Numbered from the stretch's first letter, positions 33,404 through 45,064 are shown. The stretch: 64,000 bases of DNA from Meghimatium bilineatum (GCA_034231615.1 CM067311.1:19348173-19412172), one strand, 5' to 3'. The notes: generated by a model from the sequence alone, not told the origin. Program-made: numbers and translations.

Positions 33404-34633
33404 TTACATTTTCTCTAATATTTCATCTATCATCCATGCTTGTTTGTTCTTGGCTTTTCTTATTGGTAAATTTTCATTTGATGTTTGAATACTTTTCATT
33501 AGGCTGTCCCATTTATTGTCTATTTTCTCTCCTGGATTTTCCCTTCTGTATTTTTCCATGCACGCTATCATTAGATGTTCATATCTATTCCTTACATCTA
33601 CAAGGTATGTTTGTTTATGTCTGGTTGTTTTAGTGCTGATGCGTCTATCTGTGGTTCTTGAATTTTTCTTTGTACTATCTTTTTTAAGTTTGACATGTAT
33701 TTTGCACAGCACTGGATTGTGGTCAGAGTTGATATCTGCACCAGGGTATGTTTTAGTGTTTTTTGACAATCTAAATCTATTGTTGATCATAATGTAATCT
33801 ACTTGGTTCCTTATTCTGTCTCAAGGACTTTTCCATGTATATAATCTTCTATTTTCATGTTCAAAGAATGTATTACATATGATTATGTTGTTCTCACAGA
33901 ACTGTATAAGTCGTTCTCCTCTGTCATTTCTTGTCCCTAGTCCAAATTGCCCTACTATGTTGCTGTGTCTTCCTTTCCCTATCTTTGCATTCATGTCTCC
34001 CATGACTATTAAAATGTCTGTTGATTTTACTGGTTTGAGTAGTTGTTGTAAGTGTTCATAGTAATGTTCTATTTCTTCTCCAGTGTAATCTGTAGTTGGT
34101 GCATATGCTTGTATAATGGCTAGATCAAACGGTTTTGCTTTGATCTATAGCATCATCATTCTGTCATTATATGTCCAGTACCCGCTGATATATTTTTCTA
34201 TTTCTTTCCTGATCAGCATTCCTACCCCGCGTTCATGGTAATCTCCTCCTGAATGTATAAAACTAAAATTTTCCTTTCCTGTGTACCCAGCATCTTTCCA
34301 TCTTGTCTCTGCTATTCCTAGAATATCTACATCTAATGCTTCTGCCTCCAATATTTAATTTTCTAGCTTTCCTGATTGGTGTAGTGTTCTAACATTCCAT
34401 GTTCCTATTTTAATATGTTGTTTCCTAATCTTTAGGTATTGTTGATCCGTTGCTTGGCTTTGGGGTGTACGTGGTAAGGTCCCAGTCTTTTCCACAGTGG
34501 CCAGCCAATATTCATTCTTATGCCCAGAACTTGCCTCTTGTGCGCCACACACTTTGCTGTTTCGCCGTTGATCCATTTGGATTCCTCCGCCTCGCGCACA
34601 GTCACAGACTTTTTGTATGCAATAACAACACAC
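33404..34633 (-). pseudogene. RTE-A APE-type endonuclease remnant
   Basis: Three open pieces in order: KIGTWNVRTLHQSGKLEN (34355-34633), DVDILGIAETRWKDAGYTG with HSGGDYHERGVGMLI (34145-34351), and GDMNAKIGKGRHSNIVGQFG with ENRRLYTWKSP (33821-34003). ADINSDHNPVLCKIHVKL follows at 33404-33790. The catalytic N, E, D-N and S-D-H motifs are all visible in pieces. It is very close in layout to BovB-type endonucleases, often annotated in animals as craniofacial development protein 2-like. Confidence 0.85.
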
Positions 34634-34690
34634 AAAGGGTCACTTGCATATTTGTCCATTCATTGTCTCCAAATGTATTTAATTTGCAAT

Positions 34691-35129
34691 GAAATAATAT
34701 AAAAATGCACACAACAAACAAAGCTGGTTTTATGCTAAGTGTGTGTTGTGGAAACACCTATAAAATGTCAACACATTTTCCAAATCAACCAATCAGCATC
34801 ACTCCCAAGGATCTTTGAGATGTGGGTTGTTTGAATTTGGAAAACATGTTTACTTAATTTGTGAGGTAAATTGGTGTCAGCTAAATCCACCTGGTTCAAT
34901 TTCCATCTAGTACAGTATGATCTTATCTGTGTCTTAACACTAGTGTCCAGTAAGATCTTATCTGTGTCTTAACACTAGTATCCAGACACTTGTTAGGAAA
35001 TGAGAGGGTACATTAAAACTACACGGCAAGTACAGCAAATAAGTAATGCTGAAACTAGAATAAGAACTACTGCACAACTTCACAAAAATATCCATAAAAT
35101 GTATCTCTCTTTATCCTAAAACTTCTACC
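34691..35129. other. Spacer with a two-unit tandem repeat
   Basis: At about 34913-34985 a 37-bp phrase containing gatcttatctgtgtcttaac and actagtgtccag is present twice in tandem. Otherwise nothing is recognised. Confidence 0.55.
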
Positions 35130-35285
35130 AGATCTCTCTTGCAGCAGGAAAAACTGTTCTACATGATTTCCAGCAGGATGTAGTATAGAGAATGGAAAAT
35201 ACATTGTACCATTTTATTTGAGCCAATGGCCAGATACAACAAACTTCAGCATGTAATAGTAGCATGTGCATTAAATTATTTATAT
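35130..35285 (+). repeat. Dispersed repeat R2, copy 2
   Basis: Counterpart of 5672-5825, with gatctctcttgcagcaggaa, gatttccagcaggatgtagt and caatggccagata in the same order. Confidence 0.6.
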
Positions 35286-35565
35286 GTTATATCTGACACT
35301 GAAGTGGTTTGAGAGCTGGTTGTGTAAAGTAATAGATGAGGTTTACTTCCTATCTCAGGTGAACTGTGATAGTCGCTTGAAAGCAGCTGTTGACTAAGTT
35401 AAAAATTGATATCTTCCTCACTGAGTTAGAAAACATAAATGTTTTTGACAATGAGAACTGACCATCTGAACTCTACAATGATACAGTACTGAAACATTTC
35501 AACTGACCATCTGAACTCTACATGCTGCAGTACTGAAACATCTTAAGCAATACTCTTCAGCAGTG

Positions 35566-35650
35566 GTTTTCAACCTTTCTTGACCTGTGGTCCACATCCG
35601 GGACAAATTTTCTTCCATATCCTTCATGGTAATAAACAGATGATCATTGA
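35566..35650 (+). mobile_element. hAT-like terminal fragment
   Basis: CAGTGGTTTTCAACCTTTCT followed by tgacctgtggtccac is a typical hAT-superfamily end. I did not find the opposite end or a duplicated target, so the element is probably truncated. Confidence 0.45.
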
Positions 35651-35774
35651 CTTTCTCTTTACATGTTAATACAACTTTTTAAGCTTTATCGCTATAACTA
35701 TAGTTTTCAGATTGCTCAATGGATAAATGTTTTAAGCAAACATTAATGATTATTGGTACTCGTCTGTATGCTAT

Positions 35775-36107
35775 AGGAGCATGAAAGGGAAACAAAGAAT
35801 AGTAAAACTGTTACCTGTCATGCATGTTGTATGAGACGACCAAGGAGTTGGTTGTCCTACTCCATAGAAGGTTAAAGTAATCCATAAGCCATGCTAAATC
35901 AAATATGTCAGGTCGAAAGGTGCAGATATCGTAGCCAAGTTGTAAATCATGACACAAACCATTCCATTCTTCTGACTATATTTTGGGATACATGATACAA
36001 TACATTCCATTCTCTAGACTATATTTTACTATGACATTACACAATGCATTCCATTCTCCAGACTATATTTTGCTAATCTACAGGTGCTTGAAAACAAACG
36101 AAGAAGA
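35775..36107 (+). mobile_element. SINE I copy with internal tandem expansion
   Basis: Head and body match the family (gaaacaaagaatagtaaaac, gttacctgtcatgcatgttg, catgctaaatcaaatatgtc). The module containing tgacacaaaccattccattc, then tgactatattttg, is present about three times before the end cttgaaaacaaacgaagaag. Confidence 0.82.
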
Positions 36108-36109
36108 AT

Positions 36110-36935
36110 CTGCACTAAAATTTAGAAAATTTGATATTGCAATGTGGCACAATTACAACCAGCACCTGTAGACAGGAATGTATTTCACCAGAAAGGCACA
36201 GGAATAATCAGCATATACACGCTTCAAAATCTACTAAAGAAGACTGAGCTTCTATAATGTAACCCTACGTTCATAACCCAGTAACAAATATCTCATAAGT
36301 TGTTGGGCTAATTTTTACATAACTCTGAATTATATGACACACATAAGCACAAATATTTTCATATTAATATTGCATACCACCAAACATTGAAAAATTTCAA
36401 ACCAGACACCCACATAAAATGTATAATGTTTATCATTATTATTTAAAAGTCCCCTAATGCATGCATGATCATCAGGCATATGAGCTGCATAGTGTGGACA
36501 TGTGATTTGAGTCATTCATATTGTCACACATGATTTGAGTCAGTCAAACAACTTTTAGAGACTTAAATTTAGCATTAAGGGAGGTAACACAGAAGACTTG
36601 AAAGAAAACAGAAACATGGAGACTTGATAAATCAAACATTGCAGAGCTGGTTAAAATCCTATGTGCTGTCTTCTTATTTTTCTATAACTCCCAACACTAT
36701 CTATTTATATGAATACATATCAGTTAAGACTAGAGCAAATATTAGTCACCTGTCCCTCTGACATGTTAGACTTCACATCATTTTGATCAAATGCAAAGTC
36801 AACACCCTATATAAAAAAAACAGCTCACAAACATATGCATATATCACACAATAGCATTGGGTCAAATGGCATGAGGCTTTGGATGGCTGGATCAGCAAAC
36901 AACAAGCCAACCATCAAATGCAAAGTCATATTACA
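36110..36935. other. AT-rich spacer, nothing recognised
   Basis: No supported gene or repeat. Confidence 0.4.
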
Positions 36936-36939
36936 ATAT

Positions 36940-37210
36940 TCTTCTTGATTCTTGATTAGAAACTGGCCTCACAGCACATAGGGCATTCCCATGAGTACTC
37001 CGCCATCTGTTCCAGCAGCCATTCGACTCGATGGTGTTTCGAGTCCAATGCCGCCAAAACAGATGTCGACATCAGGGCACAACTCTGGCCCTTGCTACAT
37101 GTTTCTTTGTTGTTCCGCCCACCCACGCCGTGCCCATAACATGTTCAAGCACAACAACGGGAACAACATGGTAACTGTTATTGAAGGTTACGACTACGGG
37201 ATTGTATAAA
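36940..37210 (-). repeat. Dispersed repeat R1, copy 2 (inverted relative to copy 1)
   Basis: Reverse counterpart of 1063-1345. In plus orientation a GAAACTGGCCTCACAGCACAT stretch resembles the RxGLxxHxR turn of LINE C-terminal fingers, then CAGCAGCCATTCGACTCGAT and ccgcccacccacgccgtgcc follow. The 72-residue frame at 36991-37209 is not conserved in copy 1. Confidence 0.5.
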
Positions 37211-37577
37211 TGACGTGCCATGAAGCTTCTATAAGAAGATAACCTCAATATAAAGGCATGTCATCTACTAAGGTTTTCTGTTGCATGGTTGATTTGTCTA
37301 GTGAGCCATTGGTGAGACCCACAGACACAACTACATGCACAAGATGGGTAAAAAAAAATATTTTATATGAGGACCGGCCTAGTTAAAAAAACTAATTTTA
37401 AAAACAGATACTCAGACAATGCCAATATTTCTAGTTTTTCACATCACAGTAAGCCCACATTTTTGCATGATGCATACAAATTTACTAATTTATTAATCCA
37501 ATCAATATTAATCTAAGTTATTTTTGCCAATTGAATCACATATTTACTGCAGTCCCATGTGCTGCTTGGAACTGAAG

Positions 37578-37830
37578 GGGGAGCAAAGAATAACGACAGT
37601 CACTTATCATGCATGTCATAAGAGGCAACTATGAAGGTTTTTGTGTGGAGTTGAATGTTCCAACCCATAAAGGGTGAAAGTGACCCAGGTCATGCTGATG
37701 TCTGATGTGTCAGGCTTAAAGGAACAGATATCACAGCTATGCTGTAAACCATGACACCACAGATTCTGTTCTCTGGGCTACATCCTGCTAATCTGCAGGA
37801 GTTTGAGAATAACCACACAAAAAATAAGAA
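37578..37830 (+). mobile_element. SINE I copy
   Basis: Family order is clear: agggggagcaaagaataacg, catgcatgtcataagaggca, gatgtctgatgtgtcaggct, ctgtaaaccatgacaccaca, tacatcctgctaatctgcag, then gagtttgagaata. Confidence 0.82.
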
Positions 37831-37879
37831 ACTGCAATTTCACACTAGTCAAAAAAAGTGTCACGCATATTGAACAATT

Positions 37880-38345
37880 AAGTCTGTCTATTGTCTTTCC
37901 CCATGTGGTTTGTTATCCACTCTTGCCTTTAAGCATAGGGGTGATTGGAGCTTGAGCTTGTGTTCCAAGGCCAGATGTGTGGCCTCGACTGTGCTATGAC
38001 CATGTTTGTTCAGGATGTCCCTGACATTTTCTATCCATCTTTTCATGGTCATCCTCTGGCTTTGTACCCTGATCTCATTTGGTTATATGCCTGTATGGGC
38101 AACATGTCGTGATGCATTCTCATAATGTGGCCAAACCACTTGATCTCTGCCTTTTTATGTATTCTGTGCAAGGTGTTATACCTATTCTTTTCCTGATTTC
38201 TTCATTTTGTAATCTATCAAGCCTGATGACTATGCAGCTTTTTTTTTTTTTTACCTATACCTATTCTTTGCCTGATTTCTTCATTTTGTATTCTATTGAG
38301 CCTGATACCTTCTGCAGCTTTCTTCGAGCATTTCATATCATATGT
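37880..38345 (-). mobile_element. LINE family C 3' fragment
   Basis: Starts with CTGTCTATTGTCTTTCCCCA (tail and end of the element on the minus strand), as at 42660 and 54566. Minus-strand translation includes a short AKGSGQIKW-type block and the family end. A 40-bp internal duplication (cctattctttgcctgatttc) is seen near 38180-38300. Confidence 0.65.
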
Positions 38346-39265
38346 CAATTAAATCAAGACTTAATATTTGAGTCCCTTTGTCTAATATGCACAAGACATT
38401 GACAGATGCAATCATAACTCAAACACATTCATAAACAAATATTACTTTTAAATTATTATTTTGTCCATTTAGAGCTTCTATAATTATATATCTATATATA
38501 TTGACATTCACTCCTTGTGGGAGTATAGCTTCTCAACAAATTCTTTAATCTTTTTATATCCTTAGACTAGGCAGTTAATAATATCAGAAAAAGAATCTCA
38601 TGATATACCACAACATTTATGTAACTGATTCAAACTTCTTCACAGGCACCCACCTTCAATGATTCTACCTTAAAACCACTAATATGTCAAAATATAATGA
38701 GATCATTCTAATGAACAATTTAAAAATCATATTAAAAATTGGTTAAATAACTAAAATTAATTTATAATCACAATACTGGAAAATTTGACTATATCAACAA
38801 CAGCAACAACAAAAATAAACAAGGTTCAGAACAACATAGAATGATAGGCTTCTAATACAACCATCATCATAAACACCACAATTTCATCAGAATTAATCTG
38901 ACATTTCTAATCATAAACCTCCATCATTTGGTATCCATCTGGTCATCTGATGTGTCATCATCTATATGTCTCTGAAGATTTAATAGTTTATGTGATAATG
39001 TCTCACAGAAAGTACTTCTATATTCTGAACTTTGGCTGTCTAAAAGACTGTAAATTGTTTCATAATGCTGTGAAAAACACTGAGGGTTCACTTCATTATA
39101 CTGTATACCAACAACCTGTTGAAGATAATTAATATTTTAATATATGACATAAGATAATATACAACAGTGACTCCTGAACAAGATTATTTCACAATTATAC
39201 ATTTCAGAGTATTTAGACATGTCATTGAATGCTGTAGGTGAACTCACACATTCAAGTAAGAAGTT
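38346..39265. other. AT-rich spacer, nothing recognised
   Basis: No domain-bearing frame is visible. Confidence 0.4.
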
Positions 39266-39988
39266 CAGATTGTCCACATTCTGGAAAGAATGTCACATGA
39301 ATAGTGTCATGTGACGTATTCTTTCCAGAATGTTGTCTTCCCAATGAATTCTATGAACCCCTCTGTCTTGGGTGATGCGGCTTGCATTTTCCAACGATGT
39401 ATTCATGTTATCTTTAATGTCGTTAGTCCATCATCATCTCGGTCTGCCCTTTCTCCTCTTCACAAGTACTCTGCCCTCCTTTATTTGTCTTTCTAAACAG
39501 CTCTGTTTCTTTATATGACAAAACAGGTGTAGTTTTCTTTTTGTTATTGTGTTTAGTAACCAACACTCTGGAATCTTCAAAGTGTTTATAATATCTGAGT
39601 TTCTCTTTTTTTCCTTCTACGATATTCTAAGTACCGGTATCTTTCTGTAGCATTTCATCTCAAAGAAGTTGACCTTCTTTGCTGCTGTTTTACTTAGGGT
39701 CCATGTTTCACAGCCGTATATTGTAACCGGAAAAATAAAAGTTCGTAACATTAGCAATTTCATTTCTATTTTGTTGTTTTTCCATGTTTTTCAACCATGT
39801 TATTTTACAAAATACCAAAGCCAATCTCTTCCTTATTTTTGCCATGCAATCACCATTGATGTTTGCTCCTAAGTATTCAAATTTACCCACATATTCTATC
39901 TCGGTATTATCTATTATGATTATTGGTTGTTGTGTTGTTATATCTGGTGACATGATTTTTGTTTTTTGCGTGTTTAAATACAAATTTT

Positions 39989-41296
39989 GTTAGTTAGTCG
40001 TCGGATCATCATCACTGCAAACTGGACACGTCCATAGTTGCTCCGATCTCTCCTTGAGTGTATCCGCCATTACACTTCTGCTGACAGTACCGGTCCTATG
40101 CTGGAACCATCATTCTTCTGCGCCCTCCAAAATGTTCACCTCTAGCAACACCGCATTTCAATCCCTGATCTTTAATCCTAGCCATTGAAAAGGAATCATC
40201 ATCCACATTAGTCTCACTCTCGCGTGTTATATCTCTTAAGGAGTTCAAAACGTCAGCACGATACATTGCCCCATCGCCCTGTGCCACAATCGCGCACGAT
40301 GCCAGTTGATCCGCCCTTTCATTGCCTCGAACGCCCACATGTCCTGGCAGGAAAATAAATATAACCACTTTCATCCTCGCCTTTCTCAAGGCCTCAATCC
40401 ACTGTTCGCGAACAAGACCAACTTGTACCTTCTTAATCATACTCATAGAGTCACTCAAGATGCAGACCTGCGTTACCTTTTGTGTGCGTAGCCACTCAAA
40501 TACCTTGGTCACCGCCATAGTCTTCATGGTCATACTACTCAAAGTGACCGCAAAGGCACCACTTTCCTCCTTGATCGTTTTACCTGCGCACTGTGCTGTA
40601 AAGGCCCAAGCACTGCGAACATGCCTAATTACAGATCCATCAGTGTATATAATCACATCCCCCTCTTTGGTATTCTCACTGATTAAAGCCTGCACTTCTT
40701 TCTCCACAGCTGTGGGACACCATTCTCTGCATTCCCTGCTAAGTGATATTACTACTCTCAAACAAGTTTTGAAATCTGTGGGTAGACCTATCCATTCTGC
40801 ACCTGCTGCCACATCTTGTAATCTGCACACGCTTTGTATTACATCCTCAGCATGTCCCATCCACGACTTTCCTCTCTTGAGTCTGCTGCCTTTAACTTTC
40901 TGTATTTCGGAATGCAACGGGTGTTCCTTATCTGCATATATTTGAAGGTACGTCCGTGCACGGCAATACTGTAATCTATGCTCAGCTGTTGGGCAGTCAA
41001 GTAGGTATCGCATAGCTCTTGTCGATGTGTCTCTTGTGCATTCCAGTATGATACACATTGCTGCATTCTGGATTCTATCCAGTCTTTCGATCTGAGTGTG
41101 GCTAAAAGTCAGAATTGCCAGTGCACATTCCACCACAGCCACAACCAAACCCTGGTACAAAAGAAATAACAATCTCTGCTCACACTGCGCAGCAGCCATA
41201 ACCTTCATTGCTGCTAAGCCTTTGCCTGCCCTTATGATAACGTGGTCAACATGTTCCCTGAAACTCATGCTTCTGTCAAAATACACACCCAAATAA
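39989..41296 (-). mobile_element. RNase H-bearing LINE E, 5'-truncated, nested
   Basis: A 1308-bp insertion is flanked by CAAATTTT (39981-39988) and CAAGTTTT (41297-41304), an 8-bp duplication with one mismatch. The 3' end on the minus strand reads AGTGATGATGATCCGACGAC and TAACTAAC. A second, more broken copy is at 47518-48485 on the plus strand. Confidence 0.85.
40096..41292 (-). pseudogene. LINE E RT thumb plus RNase H, 398-residue open frame
   Basis: The frame opens at the truncation point with YLGVYFDR-type thumb sequence (MGVYFDRSMSFREHVDHV), runs through a linker, and carries an RNase H domain at about 220-330: D in IIYTDGS, D in CILSDSMSM, H in LPGHVGVRGN and D in ERADQLA. The expected catalytic glutamate is a lysine here (SSMTMKTMAV); the copy at 47.9 kb keeps the glutamate (SSMTMETMAV). 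A frameshift near the end removes the final TCPVCSDDD finger-like tail. The endonuclease and catalytic RT blocks are gone, so the frame is a leftover. Confidence 0.85.
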
Positions 41297-41707
41297 CAAG
41301 TTTTGTGATTCGCTATATTTCTTTGTGTTCTTGATTAGTTGTTCCAATCCATTTATATCATTTGAAAGAAGCACTGTGTCATCTGTGTAGTGCAGTTCAG
41401 GGATTTCGAATCCACCGATGTTTGAAGCATGGTAGTCAGCATTGTGTATGTCTTCTCTCGCATTCCTCATTATACTTTCTGCATGGATTTTGAACAGATA
41501 TGGGGAGAGTGTGCATCCCTGCCTTACTCCATTCTGTACCTCAAACCACTCTGAGAGATCACCATCTAACTTCACTGCAGCCTTTTGATCTTGGTAAAGT
41601 TCTTCTATTAGATGAATCAGATGTCTTAAGAAACCCATGTTGTTCATCATCTCCCACAGTTTCTGGTGTTGGACGCAGTCGAACGCTTTGAGTAATCTAT
41701 GAAGCAC
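41276..41707 (-). pseudogene. RTE-B reverse transcriptase core remnant
   Basis: Reads KAFDCVQHQKLWEMMNNMGF, then VQNGVRQGCTLSPYLFKI and LHYTDDTVLLSNDI. Motif C is YTDD where most relatives have YADD. The frame runs into the LINE E insertion after KKYSESQNL. The motif A aspartate lies just outside this open piece, in the neighbouring frame (CFIDYSK). Confidence 0.82.
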
Positions 41708-41899
41708 AACATGTGCAGGTTAGTTGAGAATTCCCTATACTTTTCCATGATCAGTCTCATGTTAAGAATGTGATCACTTATTCCTCTGCCTGATCTGAAG
41801 CTGACCTGTGTTTTGTTTATAAATAGTACAATGAATAGTACAACAGTGAAAGCACAGTTAAATATGCAAAAAAATAGATAAGGAATTATGGAAGATGTG

Positions 41900-42095
41900 A
41901 ACAATTTATAAATAACAATTTATATGAACCTGAAGAAAATATAAGAAATGAAATGCAAAGACAAGTCTTGGAAACATTAGGAATTAAAAGAGAAATATTG
42001 TGGCATTTAAAAAAAAGGCAAACCAGATATTTTAGTCACAAAATAAAAGATATGAAATTCTGGTTAAAAAAATTTAGAAATGTAGATATGTGGGC
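41900..42095 (+). mobile_element. RTE-like LINE C-terminal remnant
   Basis: A short stretch reads QVLETLGIKREILWHLKKRQ, then TRYFSHKIK, the EVLxxL...KxxQxxYFGH pattern of RTE C-termini. No tail or other domain is attached. Confidence 0.6.
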
Positions 42096-42099
42096 AGAT

Positions 42100-42365
42100 T
42101 TCTTCATCTTCTTCTGGGTTCATTTTCAAACTCCTGTGTATCAGCAGGATGTAGTCCAGAGAAAAGAGCTCATAGTGTCATATTTGACAGCTTTAGCTGT
42201 GATATCTACACCTTATGTCCTGATACAACCGACTTCAACATGAATACTGGGTCTCTTTGACTCTATATGGGATGGTCAACTCCACCCTCAAAACCTCCTT
42301 AATTGCATCCTACAATATGCTTGGAAGGTAAGCAGTGATGTTATTCTTTATTTCCTCTTTGAGCC
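42100..42365 (-). mobile_element. SINE I copy, nearly full length
   Basis: In plus orientation: ttcttctgggttcattttca, cagcaggatgtagtccagag, tgtcctgatacaaccgac, tatgggatggtcaactccac and gttattctttatttcctctt, the family in reverse. Confidence 0.82.
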
Positions 42366-42659
42366 TGGCAGATCAAACACCACAGAAAGTGATCATCTAA
42401 TGCCCAAACTGTCCAAGGATCTTCAGAGGCATCCATGAACTCATAAACAAAGAAAATACCTCTAGCTGAATTTCATAAAACGAATTAACAAATGGTCATC
42501 ATCATAACTTTTAATGGACAAACAACATAGGTCTACTAGAAAGATGACGGTCAATGTGGGAGATAAAAAGAGTGATTAAAATGGGTGGCCAACATCAAAG
42601 AGATAGAACAAAATTTAGTTTAGGAGTTTTTATTCTTCTGCTTGCGTTCTCAAGCTCCT

Positions 42660-42865
42660 GCTAAATGTCTATTGTCTTTCCCCAGGTAGTTTGTAATCCA
42701 CTTGTGCCATTAAGCAAAGTGGTGATTGAAGCTCAAGCAGCTTGTGTTCAAAGGTAAGATGTGTTGCCTCTGCTATGCTATGACCATGATTGTTCAAGAT
42801 GTTCCTGATGTTTTCTATCCATCTTTTTCGTGGTCTTCCTCTGGCTTTGTACCCAGACCTCATTT
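42660..42865 (-). mobile_element. LINE family C 3' fragment
   Basis: The minus-strand open frame includes YKARGRPRKRWIENIRNIL, then EATHLTFEHKL, and ends at the CCTGGGGAAAGACAATAGAC tail. A clean but short 3' end. Confidence 0.75.
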
Positions 42866-42944
42866 AGTTATATGTATGTACTGGCAACTTGACATGATGC
42901 ATTCTCATAATTTGCATAATTATAATTATAATCTCATAATTATA

Positions 42945-44345
42945 ATCTGCTAATTTGCAGGATATAATCCAGAGAATGGAATGTATTGTGTCATGATTTG
43001 TGGGATATAATTCAGGCAATGGAACGTATCGTGTCATGATTTGCAAGATATAATTCAGAGAATGGAATGTATCGTATTATGAATTTCAGAAAGTAATCCA
43101 GAGATTGTAATGCATTGTGTCATGATTTTTATGATATAATTCAGAGAATGGAATGTATTGTGTCATTCTTCTTCTTCTGTGTTCGCTCTCTTATAACCAC
43201 AATGAATAAATCATGTGATTTCCACCAATGAGCATGAAGTACATTGTGCTGCTAGTCCCACAGCTGAACTGTGTTATTTGCACCTCGGTTGGCTCACTCT
43301 GTGGCCCAGACATCCAAGGTTCAGCATATCTGTTTTCATCATGCCTTTAATTTGGGTAGTGAGCTTCCCTAGTCTGTGACAGCCTGCCTATCTGTCGAAG
43401 TGTGAGTGGGTGTGTAATGATTCTTCGTCGAGACAATTGTCATTCACATTCTCGCACAAGGTGATCCACAGTCAGTGAACTTGCTTCATGTAATTAAGAC
43501 GTTTTGTGCCTGAGCCCATCGGATATGAAACCCTTTCTCTCCGCTAGCATATTTTCGGTATAGGAAAACTTAATAGTAGAGTTGGGTCAGGGGTGCTTTC
43601 TTGGCTGGGCACCCACGATTGGGTCTCTGTCCGTAAGGAGCACCAGTAACTAGAAGCTTGTCTCAAGCTAACAGAGCTTGTAGTTTCAATTTCCTTGGAA
43701 CATTTTCCCTCTCTATTTGCACTTGTCACTGTTATCTGGCATTGTGCTCCCTTCTCATTGTACTCAGTATGTTATCTTTTCATCTCTCGCTATGCATCTA
43801 CCTCTTTGTGTCATTTTCATTGGCCGTCCCTCCAATGCGGGGACCGGAATGGCTAGCGTCACTGTGTGATGACAGTGCCACTGCAAGTGTTGGCGCAGTG
43901 GTTTTGGAGATATTGACTGTCTCTTTTGGCGTCAATTCTCTTTTCATCTGCTGTCTCAACATTCACGGACATGATACCCAAAAGGTTTAGTCAGAATCAG
44001 CAAGAGCAGCTGTATTTCTGTTTCCAGTGTGCACCACAAGGAGGTACTTTTGGGATCTTGGTTATCTGCCAACCCTGGGTCTGCCGAGAGCAGTGCAGTA
44101 ACCTTTGCACCCCATATCCTTTCATGATTTGGAGGATATAATCCAGAGAATGGAATGTATCCTGTTACGATTTTCAGGATACAATCCAAAGAATGGAATG
44201 TATCATGTCATGATTTGTAGTTCGGCTTCGATATCTGCCCATTTCATCCTGCCATATCAGACTTCAGTACGGCTTCTCTATCACTTTGACTTATGAGAAG
44301 GGACTAGCACGGCAGTTCACAATTTTGCTATTTTTTTATTCCAAT
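42945..44345 (-). mobile_element. SINE I with expanded module, split by retroposon J
   Basis: In plus orientation the phrase gatataatccagagaatgga, then atgtattgtgtcatgattt, is repeated about five times at 42957-43166 and about twice more at 44130-44215 after the J insertion. The SINE body resumes with ttcggcttcgatatctgccc and cagacttcagtacggctt. An expansion of the penultimate SINE I module to about seven units therefore preceded the J insertion. Confidence 0.75.
43167..44121 (-). mobile_element. Retroposon J, copy 2 (longer)
   Basis: The 3' end on the minus strand is GAGAGCGAACACAGAAGAAG. The shared core includes tgcacctcggttggctcact and ctcaagctaacagagcttgt, in plus orientation. It has about 260 bp not found in copy 1, including a segment with ggccgtccctccaatgcggg. 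TCAT at 43163-43166 and 44122-44125 may be a short target duplication. Confidence 0.75.
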
Positions 44346-44529
44346 TTTGGCCCTGGCAACACATGGGTGAGTGACAATATAAACAAAGTACTGGAGCAAG
44401 TAAAATAACCTAAACTCGATGGGCAGTAAAGTGGGACTCAAGACCAACCAAGAAAAGACAAAACATAATAAGGAACCTAACAAGAAAAAGTGCTTATAAA
44501 TGGAAAAGCAAAGGAAGTAGATTGCTCTG

Positions 44530-44970
44530 GCACCTTTTTGTCTTTCCAGACTAGTATTTTTGTTGTGCTATCTATCTATATATATGCTGTGGCCCTTGTT
44601 TGCCTTGCGTAGTCACAGGTAGAAGTGTTTCCTGGAGATGACCTTCTTGTGTGCTGTTTGTAAGCTTGTTCCTGTGGCTTATTTGATTTCTGTGATCCAT
44701 CTTTTACATTGTCTGCCTCTGACTTTATAGCCATGATGTCTATGTGTCATGGCCATCTGTGGTATGCTGTCTGTTGGTAGTCTGGAAGCATGTGAAAACC
44801 ACTTGGTCTTTTGATATGTTCCAATACTGTTATTGTTTTGGATATCTGTCTGATGTTATCGTTTCTCATTCTATCTCTTAATGACACTGAGTATTCTTTA
44901 TAGGCACATCATTTCTGATGTCACTATTTTTCTTTGTCTTGTGCTGTCATTGTCCAGGTTTCAGGCACTG
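44530..44970 (-). mobile_element. LINE family D fragment
   Basis: Reverse-orientation counterpart of 9895-10260: gtgtttcctggagatgacct, cctctgactttatagccatg, gtagtctggaagcatgtgaa and tctgatgttatcgtttctca all correspond. Confidence 0.65.
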
Positions 44971-45064
44971 GTAGCACAGAGATGGGATAATAATAGTCAT
45001 GCATAATGCAATTTTAGTGTCTATGTTTACATTTTTGTTCTTAAAAATATGCACCATTTGTCCT

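Larger units (their letters stand above)
31603..34690 (-). mobile_element. RTE-A LINE, nearly full length, broken
   Basis: About 3.1 kb on the minus strand runs from an endonuclease start to a (GATGAT)n tail, close to the usual 3.2-kb length of RTE/BovB elements. Domain order is APE endonuclease, reverse transcriptase, C-terminal block. The frame is interrupted by several stops and frameshifts, so at least five open pieces are needed to cover it. Two 5'-truncated relatives lie at 2491-2850 and 46204-46526. Confidence 0.88.
39295..41830 (-). mobile_element. RTE-B LINE fragment containing an I-group insertion
   Basis: Right of the insertion: RLIMEKYREFSTNLHMLCFI and the RT core (41276-41707). 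Left of it: LNTQKTKIMSPDITTQ, then VGKFEYLGANINGDCMAKI and the C-terminal region to a 3' end with ATTCTGGAAAGAATACGTCA near 39320. The two halves belong together once the insertion and one target copy are set aside. A small inverted repeat of the 3' end (about 39270-39330) is present. Frame breaks occur in both halves. Confidence 0.82.

Noticed and set aside
34691-35129. Promoter for the RTE-A LINE or a host gene
   Set aside because: No motif beyond general AT-richness and a two-unit tandem repeat.
36991-37209. 72-residue frame as a gene
   Set aside because: It is in repeat R1 and not preserved in the other copy.
40096-41292. Host RNase H-type gene
   Set aside because: The thumb region upstream, the flanking target duplication and the LINE tail show a truncated LINE; one catalytic residue is also changed.
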